Below are positions 42,852 to 51,880 of a DNA stretch of 64,000 bases, in pieces. Below the pieces are notes generated by a model, which saw only the letters and a program-made list of their open reading frames with translations, had not been told where the DNA came from and ran no database searches. Position 1 is the first letter of the stretch; each line of letters opens with the position of its first letter. This stretch comes from Halorussus marinus (lineage in GTDB: Archaea; Halobacteriota; Halobacteria; Halobacteriales; Haladaptataceae): contig NZ_SBIV01000001.1 in the NCBI RefSeq assembly GCF_004765795.1, positions 124,001-188,000 of the forward strand, given 5' to 3'. Position numbers and translations under genes: made by a program.

Positions 42852-43082
42852 TCAGTCGGCGGCCTCGAAGCCGTTCGACTCCGACGCGGACTGGGTGGTC
42901 GCGACGGACGTCCGGTCGACGGGGCCGTTGACGAACAGCGCGTGAGCGATGAGCGCGACCGGGACGGTCGCCGCGACCGGGACGGCGGCGGTCACCGAGA
43001 CGCCGATGGCGCTCATGGCGGCGGTGATACCGATCAGCGAGAGCGGGATGAGTCCGAGAATGATGTCGTAGTACCCAGTCAT
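42852..43082 (-). CDS. two-span haloarchaeal membrane protein
   Basis: A 76-residue protein with two membrane helices (YYDIILGLIPLSLIGITAAM and VTAAVPVAATVPVALIAHAL). A polar tail follows, ending ASESNGFEAAD. Similar short proteins are common in haloarchaea and have no known role. It has one of the strongest TATA boxes in the window (ATATAATT at 43111-43118), suggesting high or regulated expression. It is transcribed alone. Confidence 0.72.
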   Translation of the reverse strand: MTGYYDIILGLIPLSLIGITAAMSAIGVSVTAAVPVAATVPVALIAHALFVNGPVDRTSVATTQSASESNGFEAAD

Positions 43083-43110
43083 AATCTATTACATTCTATG
43101 CGGCGTGGGT

Positions 43111-43118
43111 ATATAATT
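43111..43118 (-). promoter_or_regulatory. strong TATA box of the two-span membrane protein gene
   Basis: The plus strand reads GTATATAATTC here. On the minus strand the box is AATTATAT, 29-36 bases before the ATG at 43082. Confidence 0.6.
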
Positions 43119-43130
43119 CTTTCCCGTACC

Positions 43131-43152
43131 TCTGGTGGGCATTTCTGGTGGG
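43131..43152 (+). repeat. paired TCTGGTGGG direct repeat
   Basis: TCTGGTGGG at 43131-43139 and again at 43144-43152, in the gap between the two-span membrane gene and the SdpI-like gene. It is a possible protein-binding site for either promoter. Confidence 0.35.
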
Positions 43153-43187
43153 TTCGAAATACTCTCCCTGTAATGTCCTCATAAGTT

Positions 43188-43322
43188 ATGAGTTGGTTAC
43201 GAGGGTGTTTCGAGCGTCTCCTGATCCGAAACCGTCGATACCGGGAAGCTCACGATTGCCGCTATATTTTCACGAGTTATCCGACCGACGCGCAGTCGAC
43301 GCGCGACCGCGGCCGGATCTGA
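43188..43322 (+). CDS. possible small basic ORF
   Basis: A 44-codon ORF (MSWLRGCFERLLIRNRRYRE ...) in a 290-base gap. The peptide is basic and cysteine-containing, unlike the acidic proteome around it. CGAAATACT at 43155-43163 lies about 28 bases upstream and resembles a BRE plus TATA box. The DNA is less GC-rich than its neighbours. The ATG overlaps a CATAA-G-TTATG palindrome (43180-43190). It could be a small gene, a decayed remnant, or chance. Confidence 0.3.
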   Translation: MSWLRGCFERLLIRNRRYREAHDCRYIFTSYPTDAQSTRDRGRI

Positions 43323-43372
43323 CCCTCGCGATCGGCCACACATTTACCTTCGACCACGGAGAACTCCCGGCT

Positions 43373-44014
43373 ATGGACACCCGACAGAGCTACGCGGTCG
43401 GCCTCGCGCTCGTGGCGGTCGGAGTCGTGGCGAGCGCGCTGGCGTCCCCCGAGATGCCCGCGCGGATGGCGACCCACTGGAACGCCGCGGGCGTGGCCGA
43501 CGGCCGGACTCCGAAGGTCATCGCGCTCGCGACCATCCCCGCGGTGTCGGCGGGACTGCTCGCGCTGTTCGCGGTCCTCCCCCGGCTCGACCCCCTCGGG
43601 GAGAACGTCGCGGCGTTTCGCGAGCAGTACGACGCGTTCGTCGTGTTGGTCGTCGGGATGCTGACGTACCTCCACCTCCTGGTGCTCGCCTGGAACGCCG
43701 GCTTCGAGTTCGGGATGATCCAGGCGCTCGCGCCCGCGATGGGGGTCGTCTTCTACTACGCCGGCGTCGTGTTAGAACGCGCCGAGCAGAACTGGTTCGT
43801 CGGCATCCGGACCCCCTGGACCCTCTCGGACGAGGAGGTGTGGCGCCGGACCCACGACCGCGCGGCCCCGCTGTTCAAACTCGCGGGCGTCGTGGCGGCG
43901 CTCGGGGCGGTCGTCCCCTCCGCCGCGATTCTCCTCATCGTCGTGCCGGTCGTCGCCGTCGGGGCGTACGCGACCGCCTACTCCTATCTGGTCCACCGCC
44001 GCGTCGCGGGCTAA
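43373..44014 (+). CDS. SdpI family / DUF1648 membrane protein
   Basis: A 213-residue membrane protein with about six spans. The DUF1648 signature is near the N-terminus (PARMATHWNAAGVADGRTPK). The SdpI C-terminal signature NWFVGIRTPWTLSDEEVWRR lies near residue 145. In Bacillus SdpI gives immunity to a killing toxin and acts as a signal receptor. In archaea its role is unknown. A CATTTACC box about 28 bases upstream supports the start. Its stop overlaps that of the convergent DUF3054 gene (CTAA). Confidence 0.9.
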   Translation: MDTRQSYAVGLALVAVGVVASALASPEMPARMATHWNAAGVADGRTPKVIALATIPAVSAGLLALFAVLPRLDPLGENVAAFREQYDAFVVLVVGMLTYLHLLVLAWNAGFEFGMIQALAPAMGVVFYYAGVVLERAEQNWFVGIRTPWTLSDEEVWRRTHDRAAPLFKLAGVVAALGAVVPSAAILLIVVPVVAVGAYATAYSYLVHRRVAG

Positions 44015-44430
44015 CGAAGCCCCACCGCGGCCGCCCGCCAGACCGCGAACGAGACCGCGCCCACGGTCGTCACGACGAGCGCGAACGTCCACGGCGCGCT
44101 CCCGTGGAAGTACGCGGTCGACCGGATCGCGAGGCCGATCGGCGCGGCGACGATCCACGCGCCGACCGCGCGGACCACGGCGGTGCGGACCCGTCGGGTC
44201 GTTCCGGGGGCGTACGCGCCGATCGCCAGCGCCCCGACGACCCACCCGGCGAGGAACGGCGCGATCGTGCCCGCGACTCGCCCGGGCATCGCGACCGGGT
44301 CGACGCCGTGGTTGATCGATCCGAGCGTGAGAAAGCTCGCGAGCACGAGCAGATCCCCGACCGCGAGGCCGACCGTCCCGGTCGAGCGCTCGACTCGCGA
44401 CCCGAACAGTCCGTCGACGGCGTTGCTCAT
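44011..44430 (-). CDS. DUF3054 membrane protein
   Basis: A 139-residue protein with four membrane helices matching DUF3054. Parts include GDLLVLASFLTLGSINHGVD, the central FLAGWVVGALAIGAYAPGT and RSTAYFHGSAPWTFALVVTT. The function is unknown. The start at 44430 (MSNAVDGLFGS) fits relatives. It converges with the SdpI-like gene, sharing four bases at the stops, so their transcripts must overlap. Confidence 0.85.
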   Translation of the reverse strand: MSNAVDGLFGSRVERSTGTVGLAVGDLLVLASFLTLGSINHGVDPVAMPGRVAGTIAPFLAGWVVGALAIGAYAPGTTRRVRTAVVRAVGAWIVAAPIGLAIRSTAYFHGSAPWTFALVVTTVGAVSFAVWRAAAVGLR

Positions 44431-44527
44431 GGCCGGCGGTTGGGGCCGACGCGTTATGATTCCCGCGGTGCGCGCCGACCGGTGCCGGAGCGAAGGACAG
44501 TTGCCGGAGGCCCCCCAACCCGAAGCC

Positions 44528-45067
44528 ATGGAGTACGCGCTGGTCGGCTGGCCCGAGGACGACCCCAAGCTCCGGCTCGACCACCGGGAGTTCAGCTACG
44601 CGGGGAAGTTCGTGATGTCCAACACCGGGAAGGCGGTCGCCCGCGAGGACGGGGCCGACGGCGACCGCCTCGGGGCGATCGCGTTCAACGAGGACCGCAC
44701 CGACCCGGCCGCCGCGTGGCTCCGGTACGTCACGGTGCGGGCCGACCGCCGCGGGGAGGGGATCGGCGCGCGGCTCGCGGCGTTCGCGGCCGACCGGCTC
44801 GACGCGCGGGGGTACGACCGGGTGAAGATCGCGGTCAACAACCCCTTCGCCTACCACGCCCTCTACAAGGCCGGGTTCGGGTACGCCGGCGAGGAGACCG
44901 GGCTCGCCGAACTGGTGTTGGTGCGGCCCGGCGACCGCTCGCCGGCGACCTATCGGGCGGGCCTCGACGCCTACCGGGGACGGGAGGACCTCGCGGCCGA
45001 GGAACGGGACTTTCTGGACGCGAAGTCGGCGGCGGGCCCGCCCGAGACGATCCCCGCGCCCGAGTGA
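44528..45067 (+). CDS. GNAT family N-acetyltransferase
   Basis: A 179-residue acetyl-CoA-dependent acyltransferase. The acetyl-CoA loop is RRGEGIGARLAAFAADRL, preceded by the strand AWLRYVTVRADR. The motif B region NPFAYHALYKAGFGYAGEET follows, with the conserved tyrosine. A C-terminal extension (YRAGLDAYRGREDLAAEER) is outside the core fold. The substrate is unknown. The ATG at 44528 is chosen because upstream codons overlap the divergent DUF3054 promoter. Confidence 0.87.
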   Translation: MEYALVGWPEDDPKLRLDHREFSYAGKFVMSNTGKAVAREDGADGDRLGAIAFNEDRTDPAAAWLRYVTVRADRRGEGIGARLAAFAADRLDARGYDRVKIAVNNPFAYHALYKAGFGYAGEETGLAELVLVRPGDRSPATYRAGLDAYRGREDLAAEERDFLDAKSAAGPPETIPAPE

Positions 45068-45135
45068 GACCCCGCCGGCCGGTGGGGATAAGGCCGCCCC
45101 GATCGAATCACGCCCACATTCTGGGGGGTTCGGGC

Positions 45136-46659
45136 ATGCACGAACGAGAGCTACCGGGACGACACGAATCGCTGTGGACGAGCACGACGCCGCGGACCGA
45201 CTTCCCACCGCTCGACGGCGACCGCCGGGTCGACACCGCGGTCGTCGGCGGCGGGATCGTCGGGGTGACCGCGGCGCTTGAGTGTGCGGAGGCGGGCCGG
45301 GAGGTGGCGCTGCTCGAAGCCGATCGCGTGGTCGAGGGCGTCACGGGCAAGACGACCGCGAAGGTCACCGCCCTACACGGGCTCGTCTACGACGACCTGC
45401 TCCGGACCCACGGGCGCGAACGCGCTCGGGGGTACGCCGACGCCAACGCGGCGGCGATCGAGGCGATCGCCGACCGGGTCGACGAGCGCGACATCGACTG
45501 CGACTTCCGGCGCGTCCCCGCCTACACCTACGCCGCCGACGAGGACCAGCGTGGGGCCGTCGAGCGCGAGGCGGCCGCCGCCGAGCGTCTGGGGCTCCCG
45601 GCGTCGTACGTGCCCGACCCGGCGTTTCCCGGGGCGACACACGGCGCCGTGAAGTTCGCCGAGCAGGCCCAGTTTCACCCCCGAAAGTACCTGCTCGACC
45701 TCGCGGAGGCGATCCCGGAGGCGGGCTCGCACGTCCTCGAGGAGACGGCGGTGACCGGGATCGACGACGGCTCGCCCTGCGAGGTCGAGACCGAGCGCGG
45801 GACCGTCACCGCCGAGAACGTGATCGTGGCGACCCACTTCCCGATCGAGGACCCGGGCTTTTACTTCGCGCGCCAGTACCCCAAGCGGTCGTACGTGCTG
45901 GCGGTTCGGCTCGCCGACGACCCGCCGGACGGGCTGTTCTACCGGGACGCCGAGCCGTACTTCTCTGTGCGTCCGCACCCGACCGACGACGGCACGCTGG
46001 CGCTGGTCGGCGGCCAGAACCACAAGACCGGACAGGGCGGGTCGACGGCGGCGCGCTACCGGCGGCTCCTCGAACAGGCCCGCGAGCACTTCGACGTCGA
46101 GTCGGTCGAGTACCGGTGGTCGACCCAGGACTTCGTCTCGGTCGACGACGTGCCGTTCGTCGGGCGACTCGGTCCGACGTCCGAGCGCGTCTACGGCGCG
46201 ACCGGGTTCGGCGGCTGGGGGATGACCAACGGCACCGCGGCCGGGATGTTACTCGCGGCTCTCGCGCAGGGGGAGTCGCGGCCGTGGGCCGGAACGTTCG
46301 ACCCCCAGCGGTTCGACCCCGCGGCGTCGGGCCGGGACCTCCTCGCCGAGAACGTCGACGTCGGCGCGCAGTTCGCCCGGGACTGGACCGCGGCCGCCCT
46401 CGCGAGCGCGGACGGCGCGGACCTCGCGCCCGGGGAGGGGACGGTCCTCAGGCGGGGGGACACGCCGCTGGCGGTCTCTCGGGACGAGGACGGCGACATC
46501 CGGGCGGTGTCGGCGGTCTGTACGCATCTGGACTGTCTGGTCCGGTGGAACGACGCCGAGGGTTCGTGGGACTGTCCGTGTCACGGCTCGCGGTTCTCAC
46601 CGGAGGGCGAGGTGCTGAACGGCCCCGCGGTCGAGGACCTCCCGAAGCGCGGGGAGTGA
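45136..46659 (+). CDS. FAD-dependent oxidoreductase with C-terminal Rieske domain
   Basis: A 507-residue two-domain protein. Residues 30-390 form a DAO-type FAD domain (VVGGGIVGVTAALECAEAGR). The C-terminus is a Rieske [2Fe-2S] domain. The cluster ligands are C462 and H464 (CTHLDC) and C480 and H483 (CPCHGSRF), with C467 and C482 forming the disulfide pair. The product may pass electrons from an amine or amino-acid-like substrate to the cluster. The substrate is unknown. Similar DAO-Rieske fusions occur in bacteria and archaea. The gene follows the GNAT gene by 68 bases. Confidence 0.92.
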   Translation: MHERELPGRHESLWTSTTPRTDFPPLDGDRRVDTAVVGGGIVGVTAALECAEAGREVALLEADRVVEGVTGKTTAKVTALHGLVYDDLLRTHGRERARGYADANAAAIEAIADRVDERDIDCDFRRVPAYTYAADEDQRGAVEREAAAAERLGLPASYVPDPAFPGATHGAVKFAEQAQFHPRKYLLDLAEAIPEAGSHVLEETAVTGIDDGSPCEVETERGTVTAENVIVATHFPIEDPGFYFARQYPKRSYVLAVRLADDPPDGLFYRDAEPYFSVRPHPTDDGTLALVGGQNHKTGQGGSTAARYRRLLEQAREHFDVESVEYRWSTQDFVSVDDVPFVGRLGPTSERVYGATGFGGWGMTNGTAAGMLLAALAQGESRPWAGTFDPQRFDPAASGRDLLAENVDVGAQFARDWTAAALASADGADLAPGEGTVLRRGDTPLAVSRDEDGDIRAVSAVCTHLDCLVRWNDAEGSWDCPCHGSRFSPEGEVLNGPAVEDLPKRGE

Positions 46660-46721
46660 CCCCGAGGGCGCGGCCGGCCGCGTTCAGAGGATTCAAACGC
46701 CGCCGCCACCCATACCGACCC

Positions 46722-47501
46722 ATGAAGGCCTTCGCCCCCGGAAGCGTCACCGCCGTCTTCGCGCCCGCTGAGTCGGGCGACGAGTCGATGGGCGCGAGCT
46801 TCGCGATCGAGGACGGCGTGGTCGCGGACGTCCGTCCCGCCGACGAACCCGCGGTCGCGGTCGACGGCGAGCCGACCGACTTCGAACCCGTCGAGTTGGC
46901 GCTCGACGCCCTCGACGTCGCGGCGGCGGTCGACCTCGCCTCGTCGGTCCCGATCGGGTGCGGGTTCGGCGCGAGCGGGGCCGCCACGCTCGCGACCGCC
47001 CTCGCGGCGAACGAGGCGTTCGATCTCGGGCGGACGCGCGAGGAGCTGGTCGCGGTCGCCCACCGCGCGGAGGTGGCGGCCGGCACCGGGCTCGGCGACG
47101 TGTTCGTCCAAGAGATGGGCGGGCTGGTGGTCGGCGACGGGCGCGACCGGTGGCGGGTCGGGACCGACGCGCCGATCGAGTACGACTCGTTCGGCGGGAT
47201 CGCCACCGAGGAGATGCTGGGCGACGACGAACTGATGGCTCGGATCGAGCGGGCGGGGACCCGAACGCTCGACGCGCTCCCGGCCGACCCGTCGTTCTCG
47301 GAGCTGACCCGTGCGGCGTGGTCGTTCGCCGAGGCGACGGGTCTCCCGACGCCGGCGGTCCGGGAGGCGGTCGCGTCGGTCGAGAACGCCGGCGGGCTCG
47401 CGAGCATGGCGATGGTCGGCGAGACCGTCTTCGCGGTCGGCGTCGAGGGCACACTGCCCGACCGGACCCGAATCTGTCCGGACGGCGCGTCCCTGCGATG
47501 A
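46722..47501 (+). CDS. pantoate kinase (GHMP family)
   Basis: A 259-residue GHMP-type kinase of the archaeal pantoate kinase family, which phosphorylates pantoate for coenzyme A synthesis. The ATP loop is SSVPIGCGFGASGAATLATA. The N-terminal KAFAPGSVTAVFAP and the later AEVAAGTGLGDVFVQEMGGLV are family hallmarks. The partner phosphopantothenate synthetase is not in the window. A GATTCAAAC element about 29 bases upstream supports the start. It converges with the IPP isomerase gene. Confidence 0.92.
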   Translation: MKAFAPGSVTAVFAPAESGDESMGASFAIEDGVVADVRPADEPAVAVDGEPTDFEPVELALDALDVAAAVDLASSVPIGCGFGASGAATLATALAANEAFDLGRTREELVAVAHRAEVAAGTGLGDVFVQEMGGLVVGDGRDRWRVGTDAPIEYDSFGGIATEEMLGDDELMARIERAGTRTLDALPADPSFSELTRAAWSFAEATGLPTPAVREAVASVENAGGLASMAMVGETVFAVGVEGTLPDRTRICPDGASLR

Positions 47502-47591
47502 CCGCGGTCTGTGCTCCTCGCGTGCTGTTCGTCTACGACCGCCGAATTAGCGTACGGAGCCGATAGCACGGCGGGACGGAGAAGCCGGGCG

Positions 47592-48674
47592 TCACTCGCC
47601 GATAGCTCGCTGGTCGACGTACTCGCGGGTCGCTCCCTGCAACACGTAGTCGGTCTCTCGAAGCGCTCGGACCGACCCCGACCCGGTGACGAACATCGCC
47701 GTTTCCAGCTCGGCACGCAGGTCCTCGATCCGCTCGACGACGGCGTCCGGGCCGTCCGTGGCGGGTTTCAGGAACGGTTTCGCCAACCCGCCGGCCCGCG
47801 CGCCAAGCGCGATCGCCTTGGCCACGTCCAGGCCCGTGCGCACGCCGCCGCTCGCGATCACGCAGTCGTGTTCGGCCCCGCACTCGATCGTGCTCGCCGC
47901 GGTCGGGATCCCCCACTCCCGGAACAGGGTCCCGATGCGCTCCTGTCGGGGCGCGTTCGCGGTGGCCGCGCGGTAGGCTTCGATCCCCGACCACGTCGTG
48001 CCGCCCTTTCCGGCGACGTCGATCGCATCGACCCCTGCGGCGGTCAGCTTCCGGGCGGTCTCCCCGGAAATCCCGTTGCCCGTCTCCTTGACGATGAGCG
48101 GCACCGAGAGATCCGCGGCGACTCGTTCGATCGCGCTCAAGCAGTTTCGCCCGTCGACGTCGCCCTCGGGCTGGACGGCCTCTTGGAGGAAGTTCAGGTG
48201 GACCGCGAGCGCGTCGGCCTCGACCATCTCGACCGCGCGCTCGACCGTCTCGATGTCGTACTCTCGAAGCTGGGCGGCGCCGAGGTTCCCGTAGATGAAC
48301 GCGTCTGGCGCGGCATCACGCACGACCGTGTACGACTCGAGGACGCCCTCGTCGTCGAGTTCGAGGCCGGCTCGCTGACTTCCGAGCCCCATCGCGATCC
48401 CGGTCTCGCCGGCGGCCCGGGCCAGCGCTCGGTTGATCTCGGTGGTGTTTTGGTGGCCGCCGGTCATGCTCTCGATGAAGATCGGGGCCGACAGCTCGTG
48501 GCCCAGAAACTCGACGGACGTGTCGATCGCGTCGCGGTCGAGTTCCGGAAGCGCTTCGTGGACGAGTCGGACGTCCTCGAAGCCGGTTCCACTGGTCTCG
48601 ACGTCTCGTTCCTGCACGATCTGAATGTGGTCGTCTTTCCGGTCCTCGGTCTCCGACGAGCGCCGTTCGGTCAT
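47592..48674 (-). CDS. fni: type 2 isopentenyl-diphosphate isomerase
   Basis: A 360-residue FMN-dependent isomerase that converts IPP to DMAPP for isoprenoid (lipid, carotenoid, quinone) synthesis. Type 2 motifs are present: RKDDHIQIV at the N-terminus, [31 protein letters not shown] and the FMN phosphate site [20 protein letters not shown]. The length is standard. A GTTTTCC-type element on the minus strand near 48700 may be the promoter. It supplies precursors for the crt genes 32 kb away. Confidence 0.95.
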   Translation of the reverse strand: MTERRSSETEDRKDDHIQIVQERDVETSGTGFEDVRLVHEALPELDRDAIDTSVEFLGHELSAPIFIESMTGGHQNTTEINRALARAAGETGIAMGLGSQRAGLELDDEGVLESYTVVRDAAPDAFIYGNLGAAQLREYDIETVERAVEMVEADALAVHLNFLQEAVQPEGDVDGRNCLSAIERVAADLSVPLIVKETGNGISGETARKLTAAGVDAIDVAGKGGTTWSGIEAYRAATANAPRQERIGTLFREWGIPTAASTIECGAEHDCVIASGGVRTGLDVAKAIALGARAGGLAKPFLKPATDGPDAVVERIEDLRAELETAMFVTGSGSVRALRETDYVLQGATREYVDQRAIGE

Positions 48675-48734
48675 TAGGCTATCTTGGGAAAGCGGCGGGG
48701 AAAACAGTACTGCTGTCTCGACGCGACGACTCGC

Positions 48735-50327
48735 CTACTCGGCGGCGATCACGTCGTCGATGCGCGCGATCATCGTCGCGGCCTCGGTCGCGGACTCGAA
48801 CGCCTCGCGCTTGACCGCGACCGGGTCGAGGACGCCCGCCTCGACGGGGTCGCCCACCTCGCCGTGCTGGCCGGTGGCGATGACGCCCGCCCGGCCGTCG
48901 CGGCTCTCGTTTTCGGCCCGGAGGTCGACCAGTGCGTCGATCGGGTCCATCCCGGTGTTCTCGGCCAGCGTGCGCGCGAGCACGTCGACCGCGTCGGCGA
49001 ACGCCTCGACCGCGAGTTGCCTGCGGCCCTCGACGCCGGCGGCCGCCTCCCGAACCCGGTCGGCGACGACGATCTCGGTCGCGCCCGCGCCCGGGACGAC
49101 CCCGCCCGCGTCGAGCGCGGCCGCCACGACGTCGAGCGCGTCCGAGAGGGCGCGTTCGAGTTCGTCGACGACGTGCTCGGTGCCGCCCCGGATCAGGACG
49201 GTGACCGACTCGGCCGCCGCGCCGCCCTCGACGAACACGAGGTCCTCGTCGCCGAACGTCCGGACGCGGACGGTCTCGGCCCGACCGAGATCCGCGTCCT
49301 CCACGTCCTCGACCTTGCCGGATCGGCTCGCGCCGGTCGCGGAGGCGATCGCCCGGGCCTCGTCGTCGTCGACGCTCTCGAACGCGAGGATGCCGGCGTC
49401 GGCGAGCGCGGCCGCCGCGCCGTCGGCGATCGAGTCGGTCGCCAGCACCACGTCGACGCCGGCCGCCGACAGCGACTCGGCGTACGACTCCAGTTCGCGC
49501 CGCTCGGCGTCGACCGCCGCGGTGAGCTGTTCGACGCTCTCGACGCTGTACTCGGCGTCGATCTCGGCCTCGCGGACCCCGAGCTCTTCGTCGACGACCG
49601 CGATGGTCGCGTCGGAGACCTCGCGGGGCATGTTGGCGTGGGCGGGCTCCTCGTCGGTGACGACTCCGGGGACGAGCTCCGTCGCCGACGAGGAGGCCCC
49701 CGTCTGGGTGTGGACTCGGACGTCGTCGCGGGCCACGCCGTCCTCGCCGTCGACGTGGCGGATCGCCTCGACCACGACCTCGGCGAGCCGCTCGGTCGTC
49801 ACGTCGCCGGTCCCCTTGCCGGTCATGCTCGACTCGGCGACCTGCCCGAGCAACTCGTCGTCGGTCTCGGCGTCGAGCACCTGCTCCTCGACGGCTTCGA
49901 TCGCGATGTCGCGGGCGCGGGCGTACCCCTCGACGATCGTCGTCGGGTGGACGTCGTCCTCGAGCAGGTCCTCGGCCTTCGCGAGGAGTTCGCCCGCGAG
50001 CACCGCGGCCGTCGTGGTGCCGTCGCCGACCTCGGCCTCCTGGGACTCGGCGACCTCCACGATCATCTGGGCCGCGGGGTGGTCGATGTCCATCGTGTTC
50101 AGGATGGTCGCCCCGTCGTTCGTGATCGTCACGTCGCCGGTGTCGCTCACCAGCATCTTGTCCATCCCTCGCGGTCCGAGCGTGGTGCGTACGGCCTCGC
50201 TGACCGCCTTGCCCGCGTCGATGTTCGACGTCTGTGCATCGCGTCCGTGGGTGCGCTCGGTGTCCTCCGCGAGGACGAACATCGGTCGACCGCCCATGCG
50301 CTGCTGTCCGAATCCTGACTCCGACAT
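48735..50327 (-). CDS. thermosome subunit (group II chaperonin)
   Basis: A 530-residue subunit of the archaeal thermosome, the ATP-driven protein-folding ring related to eukaryotic CCT. ATP-site motifs are intact: TLGPRGMDKMLV, NDGATILNTMDIDHP and GDGTTTAAVLAGELL. The C-terminus lacks the Gly-Gly-Met tail seen in some subunits and ends in DVIAAE. Haloarchaea have two or three paralogues; which one this is cannot be told. A strong TATA box with a purine-rich BRE at 50358-50369 fits a heat-shock-inducible gene. Confidence 0.96.
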   Translation of the reverse strand: MSESGFGQQRMGGRPMFVLAEDTERTHGRDAQTSNIDAGKAVSEAVRTTLGPRGMDKMLVSDTGDVTITNDGATILNTMDIDHPAAQMIVEVAESQEAEVGDGTTTAAVLAGELLAKAEDLLEDDVHPTTIVEGYARARDIAIEAVEEQVLDAETDDELLGQVAESSMTGKGTGDVTTERLAEVVVEAIRHVDGEDGVARDDVRVHTQTGASSSATELVPGVVTDEEPAHANMPREVSDATIAVVDEELGVREAEIDAEYSVESVEQLTAAVDAERRELESYAESLSAAGVDVVLATDSIADGAAAALADAGILAFESVDDDEARAIASATGASRSGKVEDVEDADLGRAETVRVRTFGDEDLVFVEGGAAAESVTVLIRGGTEHVVDELERALSDALDVVAAALDAGGVVPGAGATEIVVADRVREAAAGVEGRRQLAVEAFADAVDVLARTLAENTGMDPIDALVDLRAENESRDGRAGVIATGQHGEVGDPVEAGVLDPVAVKREAFESATEAATMIARIDDVIAAE

Positions 50328-50357
50328 CTGTATCCCCGTTCGAAAAATGATTGAACT

Positions 50358-50369
50358 TCTATATAAAAG
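50358..50369 (-). promoter_or_regulatory. strong promoter of the thermosome gene
   Basis: The minus strand reads GGAAACTTTTATATAGAAG across 50356-50374. CTTTTATATAG is the TATA box and the purines before it the BRE. It lies about 31-42 bases before the ATG, giving a short leader. Confidence 0.65.
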
Positions 50370-50411
50370 TTTCCCCGATCGCCGACTCTCTCGCTCTCGG
50401 CCCCGGCGACC

Positions 50412-51824
50412 TCAGTCCCGCAACCGCCGCCACGCGCCCGCCCCGACCAGCCCCGCGAGGGCGGCCGGCACGCCGAAGCCGGGGACGCCCGAGGAGGCGC
50501 CGTCGTCGGTCGTGGCGTCGTCGGCGAGCGCGGCCTGTTCGGTTCCTGTCGCGGTCGTGGTCTCGGTATCGCCCCCCGCGGTCGTCGTCAGCGACGGCGG
50601 ATTCCTCTGCTCGCCGGCGTGGTTGCCGAAGGTGTACAGCGCGCCTCGACTCCCCTCCAGTTGGCCCGCACTGCTGGCGACGAAAAACCGGTCGGTGACC
50701 GGTCTCGCCGTCCAGAACGCCGCCTCGTCGGGCTTGCGCCACCACGCCAACAGCTCGGGGTTCGCGGGGTCGGAGATGTCGTGGATCTTGACCCCGCCCT
50801 GATACCACGAGGAGAACAGCCGGTCGCCGACGATGTCGAAGTTGTGGGAGGTGGTCCACGTACCGCTGAGGCTTGGGTCGGGGGTCGGCGGCGGGTCGAT
50901 GGTCGACAGCCGGGTCGGGTCCTCGAGGTCCGAGACGTCCCAGAGTTCGAGCTCGCCGGGGGTCCCGCGGCCGTCGACGGCCCACGCCTCCTTGTTGATC
51001 CCGAGTAGCGAGCCGTCGTCGTTGGGCATCGAGAAGTGGTGGTTGCCGGGCTTGCGGAGTATCTGGGCCCGGACCGACTCGTCGGAAACGGCCGCGAGTT
51101 CCTCGCGGGACCGACCCCCGACCCGGCCGGCGAACGACGGGGCCGCGGGGTCGCTCACGTCGACGATCCACGTCCCGGCGTCCCACTGGGCGAGGTAGGC
51201 CCGTCCGTCGCCGACCCACACGTCGTGGACCGTCCGGAGGTTCGAGGGGGTCTCGGTCCACGCCGACTCGTGGCCGGGGATCGACCACCGTCCGATCTCG
51301 GTCGGGTCGTCGCCGCTCACGTCGACCATCACGAGGGGGTTGTCGGCGTTGTCGTTGCCGGTCAGGTAGGCGACCCCGTCCCGGAGAAAGCAGTTGTGGA
51401 TCGGGTAGTCGGTCTCGAAGAAGGCGACTCGCTCGGGGTCGGTCGGCTCGCTCACGTCGTAGATCAGCACGCCCCGAAGCACGTCGCCGGGGATCGGATC
51501 GGCGGGCCCGGCGACGATCAGCCGGTCGCCCTCGACCTTCGCGTCTTGGAGCCCCCGGAGCGGGCCGGTCTCGCGGTCGGCGAGCAGTTCCCGGCGCTCC
51601 GCGACGACCTGCGGGTCGTCCGGGCGCGCCACGTCTACGACCGCGAACCCGTCCATCGCGGCGACGTAGACGTACTCGTCGTCCGGACCCGGGACCGCTT
51701 CGGCCGCGTTCGCTACCGAGACGCTCCCGTACGGCCGGTACGGGCCGGGGTGGCCCGAGGCGGTGCCGACCGCCGACAGACCGAGCGTCCCGACGATGCC
51801 CCCCAGAAATTCGCGCCGTCGCAT
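50412..51824 (-). CDS. LVIVD-repeat beta-propeller protein, Tat-exported, PGF-CTERM
   Basis: A 470-residue secreted protein. The Tat signal is RRREFLGGIVGTLGLS at the N-terminus. The body holds LVIVD-type propeller repeats, for example GFAVVDVARPDDPQVV, GVLIYDVSEPTDPERV and GVKIHDISDPANPELL. A Thr-rich linker and a PGF-CTERM signal ([16 protein letters not shown]) end the protein, so it should be anchored at the cell surface. The function of LVIVD propellers is unknown. A TTTTAT box centred about 29 bases upstream supports the ATG at 51824. Confidence 0.9.
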   Translation of the reverse strand: MRRREFLGGIVGTLGLSAVGTASGHPGPYRPYGSVSVANAAEAVPGPDDEYVYVAAMDGFAVVDVARPDDPQVVAERRELLADRETGPLRGLQDAKVEGDRLIVAGPADPIPGDVLRGVLIYDVSEPTDPERVAFFETDYPIHNCFLRDGVAYLTGNDNADNPLVMVDVSGDDPTEIGRWSIPGHESAWTETPSNLRTVHDVWVGDGRAYLAQWDAGTWIVDVSDPAAPSFAGRVGGRSREELAAVSDESVRAQILRKPGNHHFSMPNDDGSLLGINKEAWAVDGRGTPGELELWDVSDLEDPTRLSTIDPPPTPDPSLSGTWTTSHNFDIVGDRLFSSWYQGGVKIHDISDPANPELLAWWRKPDEAAFWTARPVTDRFFVASSAGQLEGSRGALYTFGNHAGEQRNPPSLTTTAGGDTETTTATGTEQAALADDATTDDGASSGVPGFGVPAALAGLVGAGAWRRLRD

Positions 51825-51880
51825 GCGTCTACCGATGCGACACAGCGGGATAAAAGGGGCGGACCCCGGCCCGGCCGTCC

